From contig NZ_JASNWF010000030.1 of NCBI RefSeq assembly GCF_030283205.1, positions 42,441-106,440 of the forward strand: a stretch of DNA of 64,000 bases. Direction: 5' to 3'. This document shows, in pieces, positions 25,352-34,577 of this stretch. The notes beneath the pieces were generated by a model. The model was not told the DNA's origin and did not search any database. It saw nothing but the letters and a program-made list of their open reading frames with translations. The position numbers were made by a program, and so were the translations under genes. How positions within the stretch are numbered: position 1 is the first letter of the stretch; every line of letters starts with the position of its first letter. The DNA comes from Actinomadura opuntiae. Its GTDB lineage: Bacteria > Actinomycetota > Actinomycetes > Streptosporangiales > Streptosporangiaceae.

Positions 25352-26100
25352 GGCGCGCACCGAACGACCACGCGGCCGATGAGCGGTTCCTGGTCGCCGA
25401 GGATCTGCACGCCGGGTACGGAGCGGGCAGCGTGCTACATGGCGTCGGCTTCAGCGTCGCCGAGGGCGAGGTCTGCGCTGTCCTCGGCGCCAACGGCGCA
25501 GGAAAGACCACCCTGCTGCGTGCCCTGTGCGGAATGATCCGCACGACCGGGAAGCTGCGGCTGGGCGGCATCGCGCTACCGCGCCGTCGGCCGGAGGCCG
25601 TCGCCCGGATGGGAGTCGCGCACGTGCCCGAAGGCCGCGGCACCTTCGCGCCGCTGACCGTCGAGGAAAACCTGCGACTGGGCGCCTACACCCGCCGAGA
25701 TCGCACCGCGATCTCCGCCGACCTCGATCGGGTCTTCGGCTATTTCCCTGTCCTGAAGCAACGGCGGGCGCAAGCCGCCGGAAGCCTCAGCGGCGGCGAG
25801 CAGCAAATGGTGGCGATCGGCCGGGCACTGATGTCTCGGCCCCGGCTGATCCTGCTGGACGAGCCATCCCTCGGCCTCGCCCCACTGGTCACCCGGGAGC
25901 TGTTCCAGATCGTCAGGGCAGTCAACGAGGAGGAGCGGACGACCATGATCCTGGTCGAGCAGAACGCGCACCTCACCCTGGAGTTCGCGCACCGGGCGCA
26001 TGTGCTGGAGACCGGGCGGATCGTGCTGTCCGGCTCGGCCCAGGACATCCGCGCCGACGAGCAGACGGCCCGCGCCTACCTCGGAATCGGGGTGAAGTAG
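25348..26100 (+). CDS. Liv-type ABC transporter ATPase (LivF-like), second system
   Basis: This is a 250-residue ATPase. It has Walker A GANGAGKTT, the PEGRGTFAPLTVEENL segment characteristic of LivF, signature LSGGEQQ, Walker B LILLDEPSLGLAP and H-loop VEQNAH. The ATG overlaps the previous stop (ATGA). The permease gene begins three bases after its stop. Confidence 0.9.
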   Translation: MRRAPNDHAADERFLVAEDLHAGYGAGSVLHGVGFSVAEGEVCAVLGANGAGKTTLLRALCGMIRTTGKLRLGGIALPRRRPEAVARMGVAHVPEGRGTFAPLTVEENLRLGAYTRRDRTAISADLDRVFGYFPVLKQRRAQAAGSLSGGEQQMVAIGRALMSRPRLILLDEPSLGLAPLVTRELFQIVRAVNEEERTTMILVEQNAHLTLEFAHRAHVLETGRIVLSGSAQDIRADEQTARAYLGIGVK

Positions 26101-26102
26101 CC

Positions 26103-26984
26103 ATGGCAGGATTCCTGCAACAACTGGTCGAAGGGCTCGGCTCAGGGGCCATCTACGCCAGCCTTGCCCTCGCACTGGTCCTCATCTACCAGTTCACCGG
26201 CATCGTGAACTTCGCCCAAGGCGAGCTGGCGATGTTCTCCACATTCATCGCCTGGCAGTTCGTGCACGCGGGGGTGCCGTTCTGGCTGGCGCTGGCGCTG
26301 ACGATGGCGATCTCGTTCGCCGGCGGAATGCTCATCGAACGCGTCATCATCAGGCCGGTCGAAGGTGCCCCCGAGCTCACCTTGGTGATCGTCACCCTCG
26401 GGCTGTTCATCCTGGTGAACGCGGCCGCCGGCTGGATCTGGTCGTTCCTGATCAAGGACTTCCCCAGCCCGTTCCCCAGCGGCGCGCTGGACACGGGCGG
26501 GGTGAGCCTCTCCTACTCGACCCTGGGGGTCCTCGGCGTGGTCGCGGCAGTCATGGGACTGCTCTACCTGCTGTTCCGGTACACCAAGGTCGGGCTGGCC
26601 ATGCGGGCGGTGGCGAGCAACCCCGAATCGGCGCGGCTCTCGGGTGTACGGGTGAGCCGGATGCTGGCCCTCGGCTGGGGGCTGGCCGCGCTGGTCGGTG
26701 CGGTATCAGGGGTGCTGGTCGCTCCGGTGCTGTTCCTGGAGCCCAACATGATGAGCGGCGTTTTGATCTACGCCTTCGCCGCGGCGACCCTCGGTGGCTT
26801 CGACAGCCCGGTCGGCGCGGTGCTCGGAGGGCTGATCGTCGGGGTCGCCGAGACGCTCGCCGGCGCCTACGTCGGCGCCATCGGCTCCGATCTGAAGATC
26901 GGCGTGCCGCTGGCCATCATCATCGTCGTCCTGCTGTTCCGGCCGCAGGGCCTGTTCGGGCGAGCGGCGGTGGAACGGGCATGA
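26103..26984 (+). CDS. Liv-type permease (LivH-like), second system
   Basis: This is a 293-residue integral membrane protein with about eight hydrophobic segments. It has the LivH opening GLGSGAIYASLALALVLIY and NFAQGELAM, the cytoplasmic loop KVGLAMRAVASNPESARLSG that contacts the ATPase, and ends in LLFRPQGLFGR. Start at the ATG at 26103, directly after the LivF-like stop; longer upstream frames are shadow sequence. It overlaps the LivM-like gene by four bases. Confidence 0.9.
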   Translation: MAGFLQQLVEGLGSGAIYASLALALVLIYQFTGIVNFAQGELAMFSTFIAWQFVHAGVPFWLALALTMAISFAGGMLIERVIIRPVEGAPELTLVIVTLGLFILVNAAAGWIWSFLIKDFPSPFPSGALDTGGVSLSYSTLGVLGVVAAVMGLLYLLFRYTKVGLAMRAVASNPESARLSGVRVSRMLALGWGLAALVGAVSGVLVAPVLFLEPNMMSGVLIYAFAAATLGGFDSPVGAVLGGLIVGVAETLAGAYVGAIGSDLKIGVPLAIIIVVLLFRPQGLFGRAAVERA

Positions 26985-28027
26985 GCCACAATCACGATAC
27001 GCGCGGAGTGCTCGCACCGGCGACCGCACGCGTGAAAGGCACCCACGAGTCCTCCCCGGCCACAAGCGGCATCGCCCGCCACTGGCAGTGGACGGTCATC
27101 GGCCTGCTGGCCGTGGCGGCGTGCGTCGCACCGTTCCAGCTCGTGCCGTTCCGGGTGTTCCAGCTGACGATGGTGCTGGTCTACACCGTGGCGCTGCTCG
27201 GCCTGAATCTGCTGGTGGGACACGCCGGGCAAATCTCGCTGGGACACGGCTGCTTCTTCGCCGTCGGCTCCTACGCAGCGGCGATCATGATGGACCGCTG
27301 GGATGTGCCGTACCTGGTGACGCTACCGGCCGCCATGGTGGTGACGTTCGTGCTCGGCTTCGGGCTCGGCATCCCGGCGCTACGGCTACGAGGCCTGTAC
27401 CTGGCACTGGTCACCATGACCATCGCCATCTTCCTGGTACCGCTGCTCAAACGGTTCGGGTCGGTCACCGGCGGGTCGATGGGACTCACTCTGGCCCATC
27501 CGGTGCCACCGGCCTGGACGGGCCTGGCACCCGACCAGTGGCTGTACTTCGTGGCGCTGCTGATCACGGTCGTGGCCGGCGTGGTGGTCTGGTCGCTGCT
27601 GCGCTCCAGGGTCGGCCGGGCGTTGCACGCCATCCGGGACAACGAGACCGCCGCCGAGGTCATGGGGGTGCATCCGGCCCGGTACAAGACCCTGGCCTTC
27701 GCCTGGAGCGCCATGCTGGCCGGCGCCGCCGGCGCGGTGAACACCTGGGTGATCGCCTTTGTGTCTCCCGACTCCTTCACCGTCAACCTGTCGATCATGC
27801 TGCTCGCCGGGATCGTCGTCGGGGGCCTGGGGTCGACGTTCGGGCCGCTGCTGGGCGGCGCGTTCGTGATGTACGTCCCTTCCTTCTCCCAGGGCCTCAA
27901 CGAGGCCGCACCCAACGTCGTCTTCGGGCTCCTGATCATCGCCGTCATGTTCCTCGCCCCAACCGGGCTCGCCGGCCTGGCAGGCCGCGCGGGCCGCATC
28001 CTCCACCGTCTCCAAGCAAAGAAGTGA
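26981..28027 (+). CDS. Liv-type permease (LivM-like), second system
   Basis: This is a 348-residue membrane protein with a ~35-residue polar N-terminal extension, then the LivM pattern: LLGLNLLVGHAGQISLGHGC, a central loop RVGRALHAIRDNETAAEVMG contacting the ATPase, and a C-terminal transmembrane group ending in FLAPTGLAGL. It forms the translocation channel with the LivH-like protein. It is followed six bases later by the binding-protein gene. Confidence 0.9.
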   Translation: MSHNHDTRGVLAPATARVKGTHESSPATSGIARHWQWTVIGLLAVAACVAPFQLVPFRVFQLTMVLVYTVALLGLNLLVGHAGQISLGHGCFFAVGSYAAAIMMDRWDVPYLVTLPAAMVVTFVLGFGLGIPALRLRGLYLALVTMTIAIFLVPLLKRFGSVTGGSMGLTLAHPVPPAWTGLAPDQWLYFVALLITVVAGVVVWSLLRSRVGRALHAIRDNETAAEVMGVHPARYKTLAFAWSAMLAGAAGAVNTWVIAFVSPDSFTVNLSIMLLAGIVVGGLGSTFGPLLGGAFVMYVPSFSQGLNEAAPNVVFGLLIIAVMFLAPTGLAGLAGRAGRILHRLQAKK

Positions 28028-28033
28028 GCCTCC

Positions 28034-29305
28034 ATGCCTAACAAGACGATTCGCCTGACGCCGCCGCTGGCCCTGACCGCGGCCGCGGTACTGCTCGCCG
28101 CGACCGCATGCGGCGGCCGGGGCGACGACGGCGCCGCCACCGCACAGGGCGAGTGCAAGGGCCAGCAGACCACCGGCATCACCAGCAAGAGCATCAAGCT
28201 CGGCGGAATCTACCCCCTGTCGGGCCCGTCGTCGGCCTACGGCCAGATCCCCAAGGGCATCAAGGCCTACTTCGACTACGTCAACGCCGAGAAGGGAGGC
28301 ATCGGCGGCCGCAAGATCGACTTCACTGTGCGCGACGACGGCTACCAGCCGCCCAAGTCGGTGGAGGAAGCCCGCCGCCTGGTCGAGGAGGACCATGTCT
28401 TCGCCCTGTTCCAGACGCTGGGGACCCCCACCTCCTCGGCGGTGATGCAGTACGCCAACCAGCAGAAGGTCCCGCAGGTGTTCGTCTCCAGCGGCGCGAC
28501 CAAGTGGGGCGCCGACCCGGCGGAGGACCCGTGGACCATCGGCTGGCAGCCCAGCTATTCCTCCGAGGGGCGGGTCTACGCCCAGTACCTCAAGAAGGAC
28601 AAGCCGGCGGCCAAGGTCGCGATCCTCTACCAGAACGACGACTTCGGCAAGGACCTCCGCAACAGCTTCGTCAACGCGATCAAGGGCAGCGGCGTGAAGG
28701 TGGCCGCCGAGCAGACCTACGAGGTCACCGACCCCAGCATCGGCCCGCAGATGCACAACCTCGCCTCCTCCAAGGCCGACGTCCTGCTGGACATCACCAC
28801 ACCCAAGTTCGGCACCCAGGCGCTGGCCGCCGACGCCGACGACACCAGCTGGAACCCGCTGCACATCATCAACAACGTCTCGTCCTCCTCGACCGTGCTC
28901 AAGCCGGTCGGCTTCGCCCGAGTGCAGAACATCGTCTCCGCGGCGTTCCTCAAGGATCCCTCGGACCCGCAATGGGCCAACGACCCCGAGATGCAGCTGT
29001 ACAAGGCCAAGCTCGGCAAGTACGCGCCCGGCCTGGACCCCACCAACGCCTTCTACAGCCTCGGCTGGGCCTCTGCCAGCGCGATGGACAAGGCCGTCAC
29101 CGCGATGAAGTGCCCCACCCGCGAAGGTCTGATGAAGTCGGCTCGCGACCTTAAGGGCGTCCGCTCCGACCTGCTCCTGCCGGGTGTCACGATGCAGACC
29201 GGCCCGGGCGATGGCTACCCGCTGGAGACGCTGCAGCTCGAACGGTTCAAGGGCACGCGCTGGAACCTGTTCGGCAAGGCCATCGACACCCGGAAGGCCG
29301 CCTGA
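28034..29305 (+). CDS. Lipoprotein substrate-binding protein, second Liv-type system
   Basis: This is a 423-residue lipoprotein with lipobox ATAC (Cys26) and a short Gly/Asp linker. The periplasmic-binding-protein type I fold opens with IKLGGIYPLSGPSSAYGQI. The pattern RRLVEEDHVFALFQTLGTPT is typical of the branch that binds aromatic or hydrophobic acids rather than leucine, but specificity cannot be read from sequence alone. Its stop (TGA) shares one base with the ATG of the following carboxylesterase gene, so importer and esterase are coproduced. Confidence 0.88.
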   Translation: MPNKTIRLTPPLALTAAAVLLAATACGGRGDDGAATAQGECKGQQTTGITSKSIKLGGIYPLSGPSSAYGQIPKGIKAYFDYVNAEKGGIGGRKIDFTVRDDGYQPPKSVEEARRLVEEDHVFALFQTLGTPTSSAVMQYANQQKVPQVFVSSGATKWGADPAEDPWTIGWQPSYSSEGRVYAQYLKKDKPAAKVAILYQNDDFGKDLRNSFVNAIKGSGVKVAAEQTYEVTDPSIGPQMHNLASSKADVLLDITTPKFGTQALAADADDTSWNPLHIINNVSSSSTVLKPVGFARVQNIVSAAFLKDPSDPQWANDPEMQLYKAKLGKYAPGLDPTNAFYSLGWASASAMDKAVTAMKCPTREGLMKSARDLKGVRSDLLLPGVTMQTGPGDGYPLETLQLERFKGTRWNLFGKAIDTRKAA

Positions 29306-30858
29306 TGAGGAAACTCCTGCTCACCGCGGGACTGGCCGCAGGCCTGCTGACAGGCGTCCTGCAGACCCCCGCCGGCGCCGAGCCCACCAGGGCGCCGACC
29401 GGAGCGCCGACCGTCGCCACCGATGCAGGGGTGCTGCGCGGAGCCGCCACCGGCACCACCGATCAGTTCCTCGGCGTCCCCTACGCTGCCCCTCCGGTGC
29501 AACAACGGCGTTGGAAGCCGCCGCAGCCGGTGGCCCGCTGGAAGGGCGTGCGGTCTGCGACCCGCTTGTCCGCCAGATGCATTCAGAACACGACTGCGCC
29601 CACCTCTGAGGACTGCCTCTACCTCAACGTCTACACGCCCAAGGGGGCGTCCCCAAGCACGCACCGCTACCCGGTCATGGTCTACATCCACGGCGGCGCG
29701 TTCGTGTCGGGCACGGGCAGCAACTACGACCCGACCACGATGGTCGAGCGGGGCGCCATCGTCGTCACCCTCAACTACCGGCTCGGCGCCCTCGGCTTCC
29801 TCGCCCACCCGGCGCTGGCCGCCGCCGACGGCTCGGCAGGCAACTACGGCCTGATGGACCAACAGGCCGCACTGCGCTGGGTGCAACGCAACATCGGCAG
29901 GTTCGGCGGCCAGGCGAACCGGGTCACCATCTTCGGCGAGTCGGCCGGCGGCGACAGCGTCCTGGCCCACCTGACCTCGCCCGGATCAGCCGGCCTGTTC
30001 TCCGCTGCGATCGCCCAGAGCGGCGCCTACAACCTCAAACTCCAGTCCCGCGCGGACGCCGAGACCGACGGCGAGGCCCTGGCCGCCGCAGCCGGCTGCC
30101 CCGACCAGACGGCTGCCTGCCTGCGGTCCCTCCCGGCTTCGGCGCTGCTGGCACAGCAGAAATCGATCCTTTATCTGCAGACCGACGGTGCGGTGCTGCC
30201 CCGGTCGCTGGACGACGCCTTCCGCTCGGGCGCCTTCCACCATGTCCCGGTCATCAACGGGACCACGCACGACGAATCCACCTACTTCGTCGCGACCGGC
30301 TATGACCTGGCCGGACAGCGCGTGACCGCGGAAAACTACCTCGCCGGGATCCAAGCCATGACCGGCGTCTCGCCGGCCGCGGCCAAGCGGGTCGCGCAGC
30401 GGTATCCGCTCACCGCCTCCACCAACCCGGCCTCCGCGCTCGCGGCCGCCGCCACTGACGCCAGCTTCGCCTGCCCCGCCTTGCAGCTCGACGGCTGGCT
30501 GTCCAAGCGCGTCCCGACCTACGCCTACGAATTCAACGACCGCAACGCACCACAGCTGTACCTGCCGCCGGTGTCGTTCCCCTACGGCGCCTCACACGCC
30601 TCGGAACTGCAGTACCTGTTCACCGTCGGCAACGCCGTATACCCGGCGGCCCTGTCGAAGGATCAGCAGGCCCTGGCCGCCACCATGCGCAAGCACTGGA
30701 CGAACTTCGCCAAGGACAGGCAGCCAGCAGACAAGCGGACCTGGCCGCTGTTCTCCGGCGCCGCTCCACAAATGATCTCCTACGCGCCGTCCAGGCTGGG
30801 CGAAGTCACCGACTTCTCCCGCGAGCACAACTGCGATCTGTGGGCCTCCCTGCAGTGA
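29305..30858 (+). CDS. Secreted carboxylesterase, type B
   Basis: The product is 517 residues. The signal peptide (MRKLLLTAGLAAGL, cleavage near AGA-EPT) directs export. Type B features are clear: oxyanion region YIHGGAF, Ser213 in FGESAGG, a Glu/Asp region at NGTTHDEST and a His in GASHASEL. Cys pairs (for example in the EDCLYLN loop) suggest disulfides. It probably hydrolyses an extracellular ester whose product is taken up by the importer encoded just upstream. The TGATG junction with the binding-protein gene indicates translational coupling. Confidence 0.9.
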   Translation: MRKLLLTAGLAAGLLTGVLQTPAGAEPTRAPTGAPTVATDAGVLRGAATGTTDQFLGVPYAAPPVQQRRWKPPQPVARWKGVRSATRLSARCIQNTTAPTSEDCLYLNVYTPKGASPSTHRYPVMVYIHGGAFVSGTGSNYDPTTMVERGAIVVTLNYRLGALGFLAHPALAAADGSAGNYGLMDQQAALRWVQRNIGRFGGQANRVTIFGESAGGDSVLAHLTSPGSAGLFSAAIAQSGAYNLKLQSRADAETDGEALAAAAGCPDQTAACLRSLPASALLAQQKSILYLQTDGAVLPRSLDDAFRSGAFHHVPVINGTTHDESTYFVATGYDLAGQRVTAENYLAGIQAMTGVSPAAAKRVAQRYPLTASTNPASALAAAATDASFACPALQLDGWLSKRVPTYAYEFNDRNAPQLYLPPVSFPYGASHASELQYLFTVGNAVYPAALSKDQQALAATMRKHWTNFAKDRQPADKRTWPLFSGAAPQMISYAPSRLGEVTDFSREHNCDLWASLQ

Positions 30859-30861
30859 CGG

Positions 30862-33147
30862 TCAGCGCCGCTCGGTGAACCACGCCGCGATCTGAGCCCG
30901 GGTGCGGAACCCGAGCTTGTCGAGGATGTTCTGGACGTGGGAGTCGGCGGTCCGCTGCGAGATCACCAGCTTGGCGGCGATGTCGCGGTTGGACAAGCCC
31001 TCGGCGACCAGCCCGGCGACCTGCCGTTGGCGCCCGGTCAGCGATCCTGGCCGGGCGCCATCGGCCGGTGCACCGGGCTCGGTCTCCTCCAGCGCGAACC
31101 CCGCAGCCTCTGGCCAGGTCATGCCGCGCCCGGCGGCGAACGCCCGCTCGAAGCGGTCATCGCCCAGCGCGGCGAGTGTGCTGGACTTGTGCGCGCGGTG
31201 CGGACCGGACACCGCTACCTCTGGTGCCGACCCGATCGCCTGCCACAGTGTCGCCGCCGCGCCGAACAAGGTGGCGGCCCGGACGTGCTCGCCCTTGCGG
31301 TCGGCGATCCACGCCAGATTGTCCAGCAGGTACGCGGTGCCGGAACCGGCGCCGATCTTCATCAAATTGCGCAGCGACTCGCGGGCGAGCTGCTCGGCCA
31401 GCTCGACGTCGCCCCGCTCGACCTCCAGATAGGCCAGCCCGAACTGCGCCATGGCGCGGTAGCGGGTCTCTCCCCGGGCTTCGCAGAGGTCAAGCATCCG
31501 GCGCAAGGCGCGCCTTCCCTCTTCCACCTCGCCCCTCCGGTAGCCGCTGGAGACGCCGAAGATCCACAAGGGGTGCAGTTCCCGCCGGACGTCGCCGTGC
31601 GCGCGGAACACCGCAGCCGCCTCGGCCGCCAGGTCGGCGGCACGAGTGTCGGTCCGGATCTGCGCGGCGAGGGCACGCACGTAGTTCAGCAGCGCACCGA
31701 GCAGCTCGTCGCGGGAGTCGGCCGTGAGCTGGTCGGCTTCGGTGAGCCGGTCCGCGGCGGCATCGAGGTCCAGGATCCACACCGCGTGCAGTGCGCAGAA
31801 CGCCAGCGCCCGCGGACGGTCGGGATGGTCGGCGGAGGTTGCGGCCAGGGCCCGGTCGAGCCATTGGCGGCACTCGGCGCTGTGGCCGAAGAACGTCCAG
31901 TACTCATCGAGCCGGGACGCGATCCGAAGGACCGCACCGGCCTCGCCCGGTTCGGTGAGTGACCATTCCAGCGCGGCCCGAAGGTTCGCCTGCTCTGAGC
32001 GGAGCCGGGTAATCCAACCGAGCTGCTCCGGGCCGGCCCAGTGCGTATCTGCCGCCGTGGTGAAACGATCGATCCAGTCACGGTGGCGCCGGAAGGCGTC
32101 GGTGCCTTCACCTGCCTCATACAGTAGTTCGTGGCCGCGTTCGCGAATGGTCTCCAGCATCCGGTAGCGGGCGACGTCCCCGTGTTCCTCCCGAATCAGG
32201 ACCGATTTGTCGAGCAACCCGTCCAGGGCGTCCAAGACCTCCTCGCGTGCAAGGCCTGGCCCGGCGCATACCTCCTCTGCGGCCGCCAGGCCGAACGTGC
32301 CGGCGAAGACCGAGACCCGGCGCCACAGCGCCTGCTCGGCGGGAGAGCACAGCGAAAAGCTCCAGTCGATCGTGGCGCGCAGTGTCCGCTGCCGTTCGGG
32401 CACCGTGCGCGGCCCGGCGGCGAGCAGCGGCAGCCGCCGGGTGAGCCGGTCGGCGATCTGCTGCAGTGACAGCGACCGCAACCTGGCCGCCGCCAGTTCG
32501 ATCGCCAGGGGCAGCCCGTCCAGCCGCCGGCAGACCTGTACGACTGCGGCGCTGTTGCCATCGGTGATCTCGAAGCCGGGCAGGACAACCGAGGCGCGTT
32601 CCACTAGTAGATGCACCGCGTCGTAGCGGGTCAGTTCCCTCAGCGAAGGCGCTGCATCGGTCGCGGGCACCGGCAGCGGGGGAACATGCAGAACCTGCTC
32701 TCCCGCCACGCCCAAGGATTGTCGGCTGGTCGCCAGCATGGCGGTATGCGGACAGGCGGCCAAGACGGCAGAGGCGAACGCCGCCGCCGCGTCCACTACG
32801 TGCTCGCAGTTGTCCAACACCAGAAGCAGCGCGTCCTCACCCAGGCGGTCGGTCACCAGCTGCAAGGCGGGACGACGTGAGCGGTTGTGCAGGCCCAGCC
32901 GAGTGGCCACCAAGTCCGGCAGCAGCCCGCCTTCGCGCACCTCGGTGAGATCGACGAAAACCAGCCCGTCGGCGAACCGGGCGGCCGTCCGCGCCGCCAC
33001 TGCCTCGGCGAGTCGGGACTTGCCCACCCCGCCCGGCCCGGTCAGCGTCACCAGCCGGCCCCAGCGCAGCATCGAGCACACCTGCGCGGTCTCGCTCCGA
33101 CGACCGACATAGCTGGTGGCGACGCGTGGCAGGTTCATGGCGTCCAT
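30862..33147 (-). CDS. Large ATPase-type LuxR-family transcriptional regulator
   Basis: The regulator is about 761 residues. An NB-ARC-like NTPase domain occupies the N-terminus: Walker A TGPGGVGKSR near residue 40, Walker B LLLVLDNCEH, sensor-like ATSRQSL and GLPLAIELAAARL. Helical repeats (TPR-like) fill the middle. The C-terminal LuxR helix-turn-helix reads LTGRQRQVAGLVAEGLSNR, then VISQRTADSHVQNIL. Such proteins are inducer-gated activators of catabolic or secondary-metabolic genes. It is convergent with the esterase operon (three bases apart) and its paralogue lies at 37780. I use the ATG at 33147; an in-frame TTG lies at 33159. Likely target: the adjacent ester/importer operon. Confidence 0.88.
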   Translation of the reverse strand: MDAMNLPRVATSYVGRRSETAQVCSMLRWGRLVTLTGPGGVGKSRLAEAVAARTAARFADGLVFVDLTEVREGGLLPDLVATRLGLHNRSRRPALQLVTDRLGEDALLLVLDNCEHVVDAAAAFASAVLAACPHTAMLATSRQSLGVAGEQVLHVPPLPVPATDAAPSLRELTRYDAVHLLVERASVVLPGFEITDGNSAAVVQVCRRLDGLPLAIELAAARLRSLSLQQIADRLTRRLPLLAAGPRTVPERQRTLRATIDWSFSLCSPAEQALWRRVSVFAGTFGLAAAEEVCAGPGLAREEVLDALDGLLDKSVLIREEHGDVARYRMLETIRERGHELLYEAGEGTDAFRRHRDWIDRFTTAADTHWAGPEQLGWITRLRSEQANLRAALEWSLTEPGEAGAVLRIASRLDEYWTFFGHSAECRQWLDRALAATSADHPDRPRALAFCALHAVWILDLDAAADRLTEADQLTADSRDELLGALLNYVRALAAQIRTDTRAADLAAEAAAVFRAHGDVRRELHPLWIFGVSSGYRRGEVEEGRRALRRMLDLCEARGETRYRAMAQFGLAYLEVERGDVELAEQLARESLRNLMKIGAGSGTAYLLDNLAWIADRKGEHVRAATLFGAAATLWQAIGSAPEVAVSGPHRAHKSSTLAALGDDRFERAFAAGRGMTWPEAAGFALEETEPGAPADGARPGSLTGRQRQVAGLVAEGLSNRDIAAKLVISQRTADSHVQNILDKLGFRTRAQIAAWFTERR

Positions 33148-33191
33148 TACCGTAGCCAACAGCCATCACCTCTGCTACCAGGCATGCCAGC

Positions 33192-34364
33192 TCAGTTCGG
33201 GTATCTGGCGGCCCCGCGGCGCAGCAGCCGGGCGCGCAGCAGCAGGTGCATCTCCAGTTGCTTGTCGGGGTCGTACAGATCGTCGCCGAAGAGCTCCTGG
33301 AGTTTGCGGAGCCGGTAACGGACGGTCTGCGGGTGCACCTGCAACCGTGTCGCCACAGAGCTGGCCCGGAAATGGCACTCGAACAGCGCGAGCAGCGTCG
33401 CCTCCAGCTCGTTGCGTAGCCCGGCCTTGACCAGGGCCAACGGGGCCAACCGGTCGGCCGCTACGAGATCGGTGAGATCGGCGCCCAAGGCCATCAACAA
33501 CTGCGGCAGGTGCTCGGCGGCGCAGACCGGTCGCACCCCGTTCCCCGTGATCCGTCCTTGTCTTACCAGTTCCAGCGTTCGATCTGCCCAGCGCAAGGAC
33601 ATGGCTGCCTCACCCACCCCTACTGTGGGCCCGATGACCGCCGTCCAGCCGCGCAGAGCGCTCCCCAGCCTGCTGAGGCGCTGCGGGCCGTCCGGGTCGG
33701 GCACGATCGCGCAGGGCTCGGCCAGGTGAAGACCCGAGAGCGCATCAGGCGGAAGCAGAGGGCGTCCGGTCACCGGCCCGCCCGGCCGCACCACAATGAC
33801 GGCGATGCTGTGGGGCACCCGCCATCCGGCCTGCTGAGCGGCCTCTTTGATCTGTAGGTCCGTCGAGGCTGACGTCAGTAGTAGGTCAAGCAGTCTGCGT
33901 CGGTTTCTCTCCTGCTCGGCGATCGACGGGGCCTGTAGACCATGGCCTGTGACGATGGCTTCGGCGATGCGGTCGGTGTAGGCGAACGCTGTTTGGGCGA
34001 TCCTGCCGACCGCGCTGAACGCGATGCTGAAGCCCAGCCGCTCGGCGTGCTCGGTAAGTCGTGCGATCGCTATCCCAGCGGCCAGCCGCACCGCGGCAGT
34101 CAGCACATCGGGTCCCCGGCCCTCGGCGGCCTCCTGAGCGCCTGCTTCACAAGCCCGCTGCAGAATCTGATCGGACGAGAGCTCCGGTTCTGCGAGAAGG
34201 TCAACGAAATGCCCGATAGCATCCTCGATGAGCGAGTCGAGATAGCCCACCCTGCCGAGCGCTGGAACTTCCCGCCGGATCTTGACCGTGACTTCCGCTG
34301 CGACCTCAGGCACGTGCGAGCGGAACGTTCTGTCGAGCGCAGCATTCTGCCGGATGATGCTCAC
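33192..34364 (-). CDS. PucR/CdaR-family transcriptional regulator
   Basis: The 390-residue protein has a helical N-terminal region, a GGDEF-like CdaR middle domain and a C-terminal PucR helix-turn-helix (VATRLQVHPQTVRYRLRKLQ, about 60 residues from the end). The family activates catabolic or sporulation genes in response to metabolites. I choose the GTG at 34364 because GAGGAGG lies five bases upstream; an ATG at 34442 would add 26 residues without a good site. It is transcribed toward the ATPase-LuxR gene and away from the glycerol kinase gene's end. Confidence 0.85.
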   Translation of the reverse strand: MSIIRQNAALDRTFRSHVPEVAAEVTVKIRREVPALGRVGYLDSLIEDAIGHFVDLLAEPELSSDQILQRACEAGAQEAAEGRGPDVLTAAVRLAAGIAIARLTEHAERLGFSIAFSAVGRIAQTAFAYTDRIAEAIVTGHGLQAPSIAEQERNRRRLLDLLLTSASTDLQIKEAAQQAGWRVPHSIAVIVVRPGGPVTGRPLLPPDALSGLHLAEPCAIVPDPDGPQRLSRLGSALRGWTAVIGPTVGVGEAAMSLRWADRTLELVRQGRITGNGVRPVCAAEHLPQLLMALGADLTDLVAADRLAPLALVKAGLRNELEATLLALFECHFRASSVATRLQVHPQTVRYRLRKLQELFGDDLYDPDKQLEMHLLLRARLLRRGAARYPN

Positions 34365-34577
34365 CGTGGCCTCCTCGTCACCCGTCGCAGGTGCAAGGAT
34401 CGTTGGAGGAAGTTTCTCCGCACTATCCGCAAAACTACGCATCTGCCTGACCCGGCCCGCCGCTCAGTTCCAGGTCAAGCGCCCGGAGGTGAGGGCTCCA
34501 GGACCGGCATGAGCGTGCACGAGCGGCCGTCGGGCCACATGCCCCTGCTCGACCACGGACGGAACGCCACGGTTGGC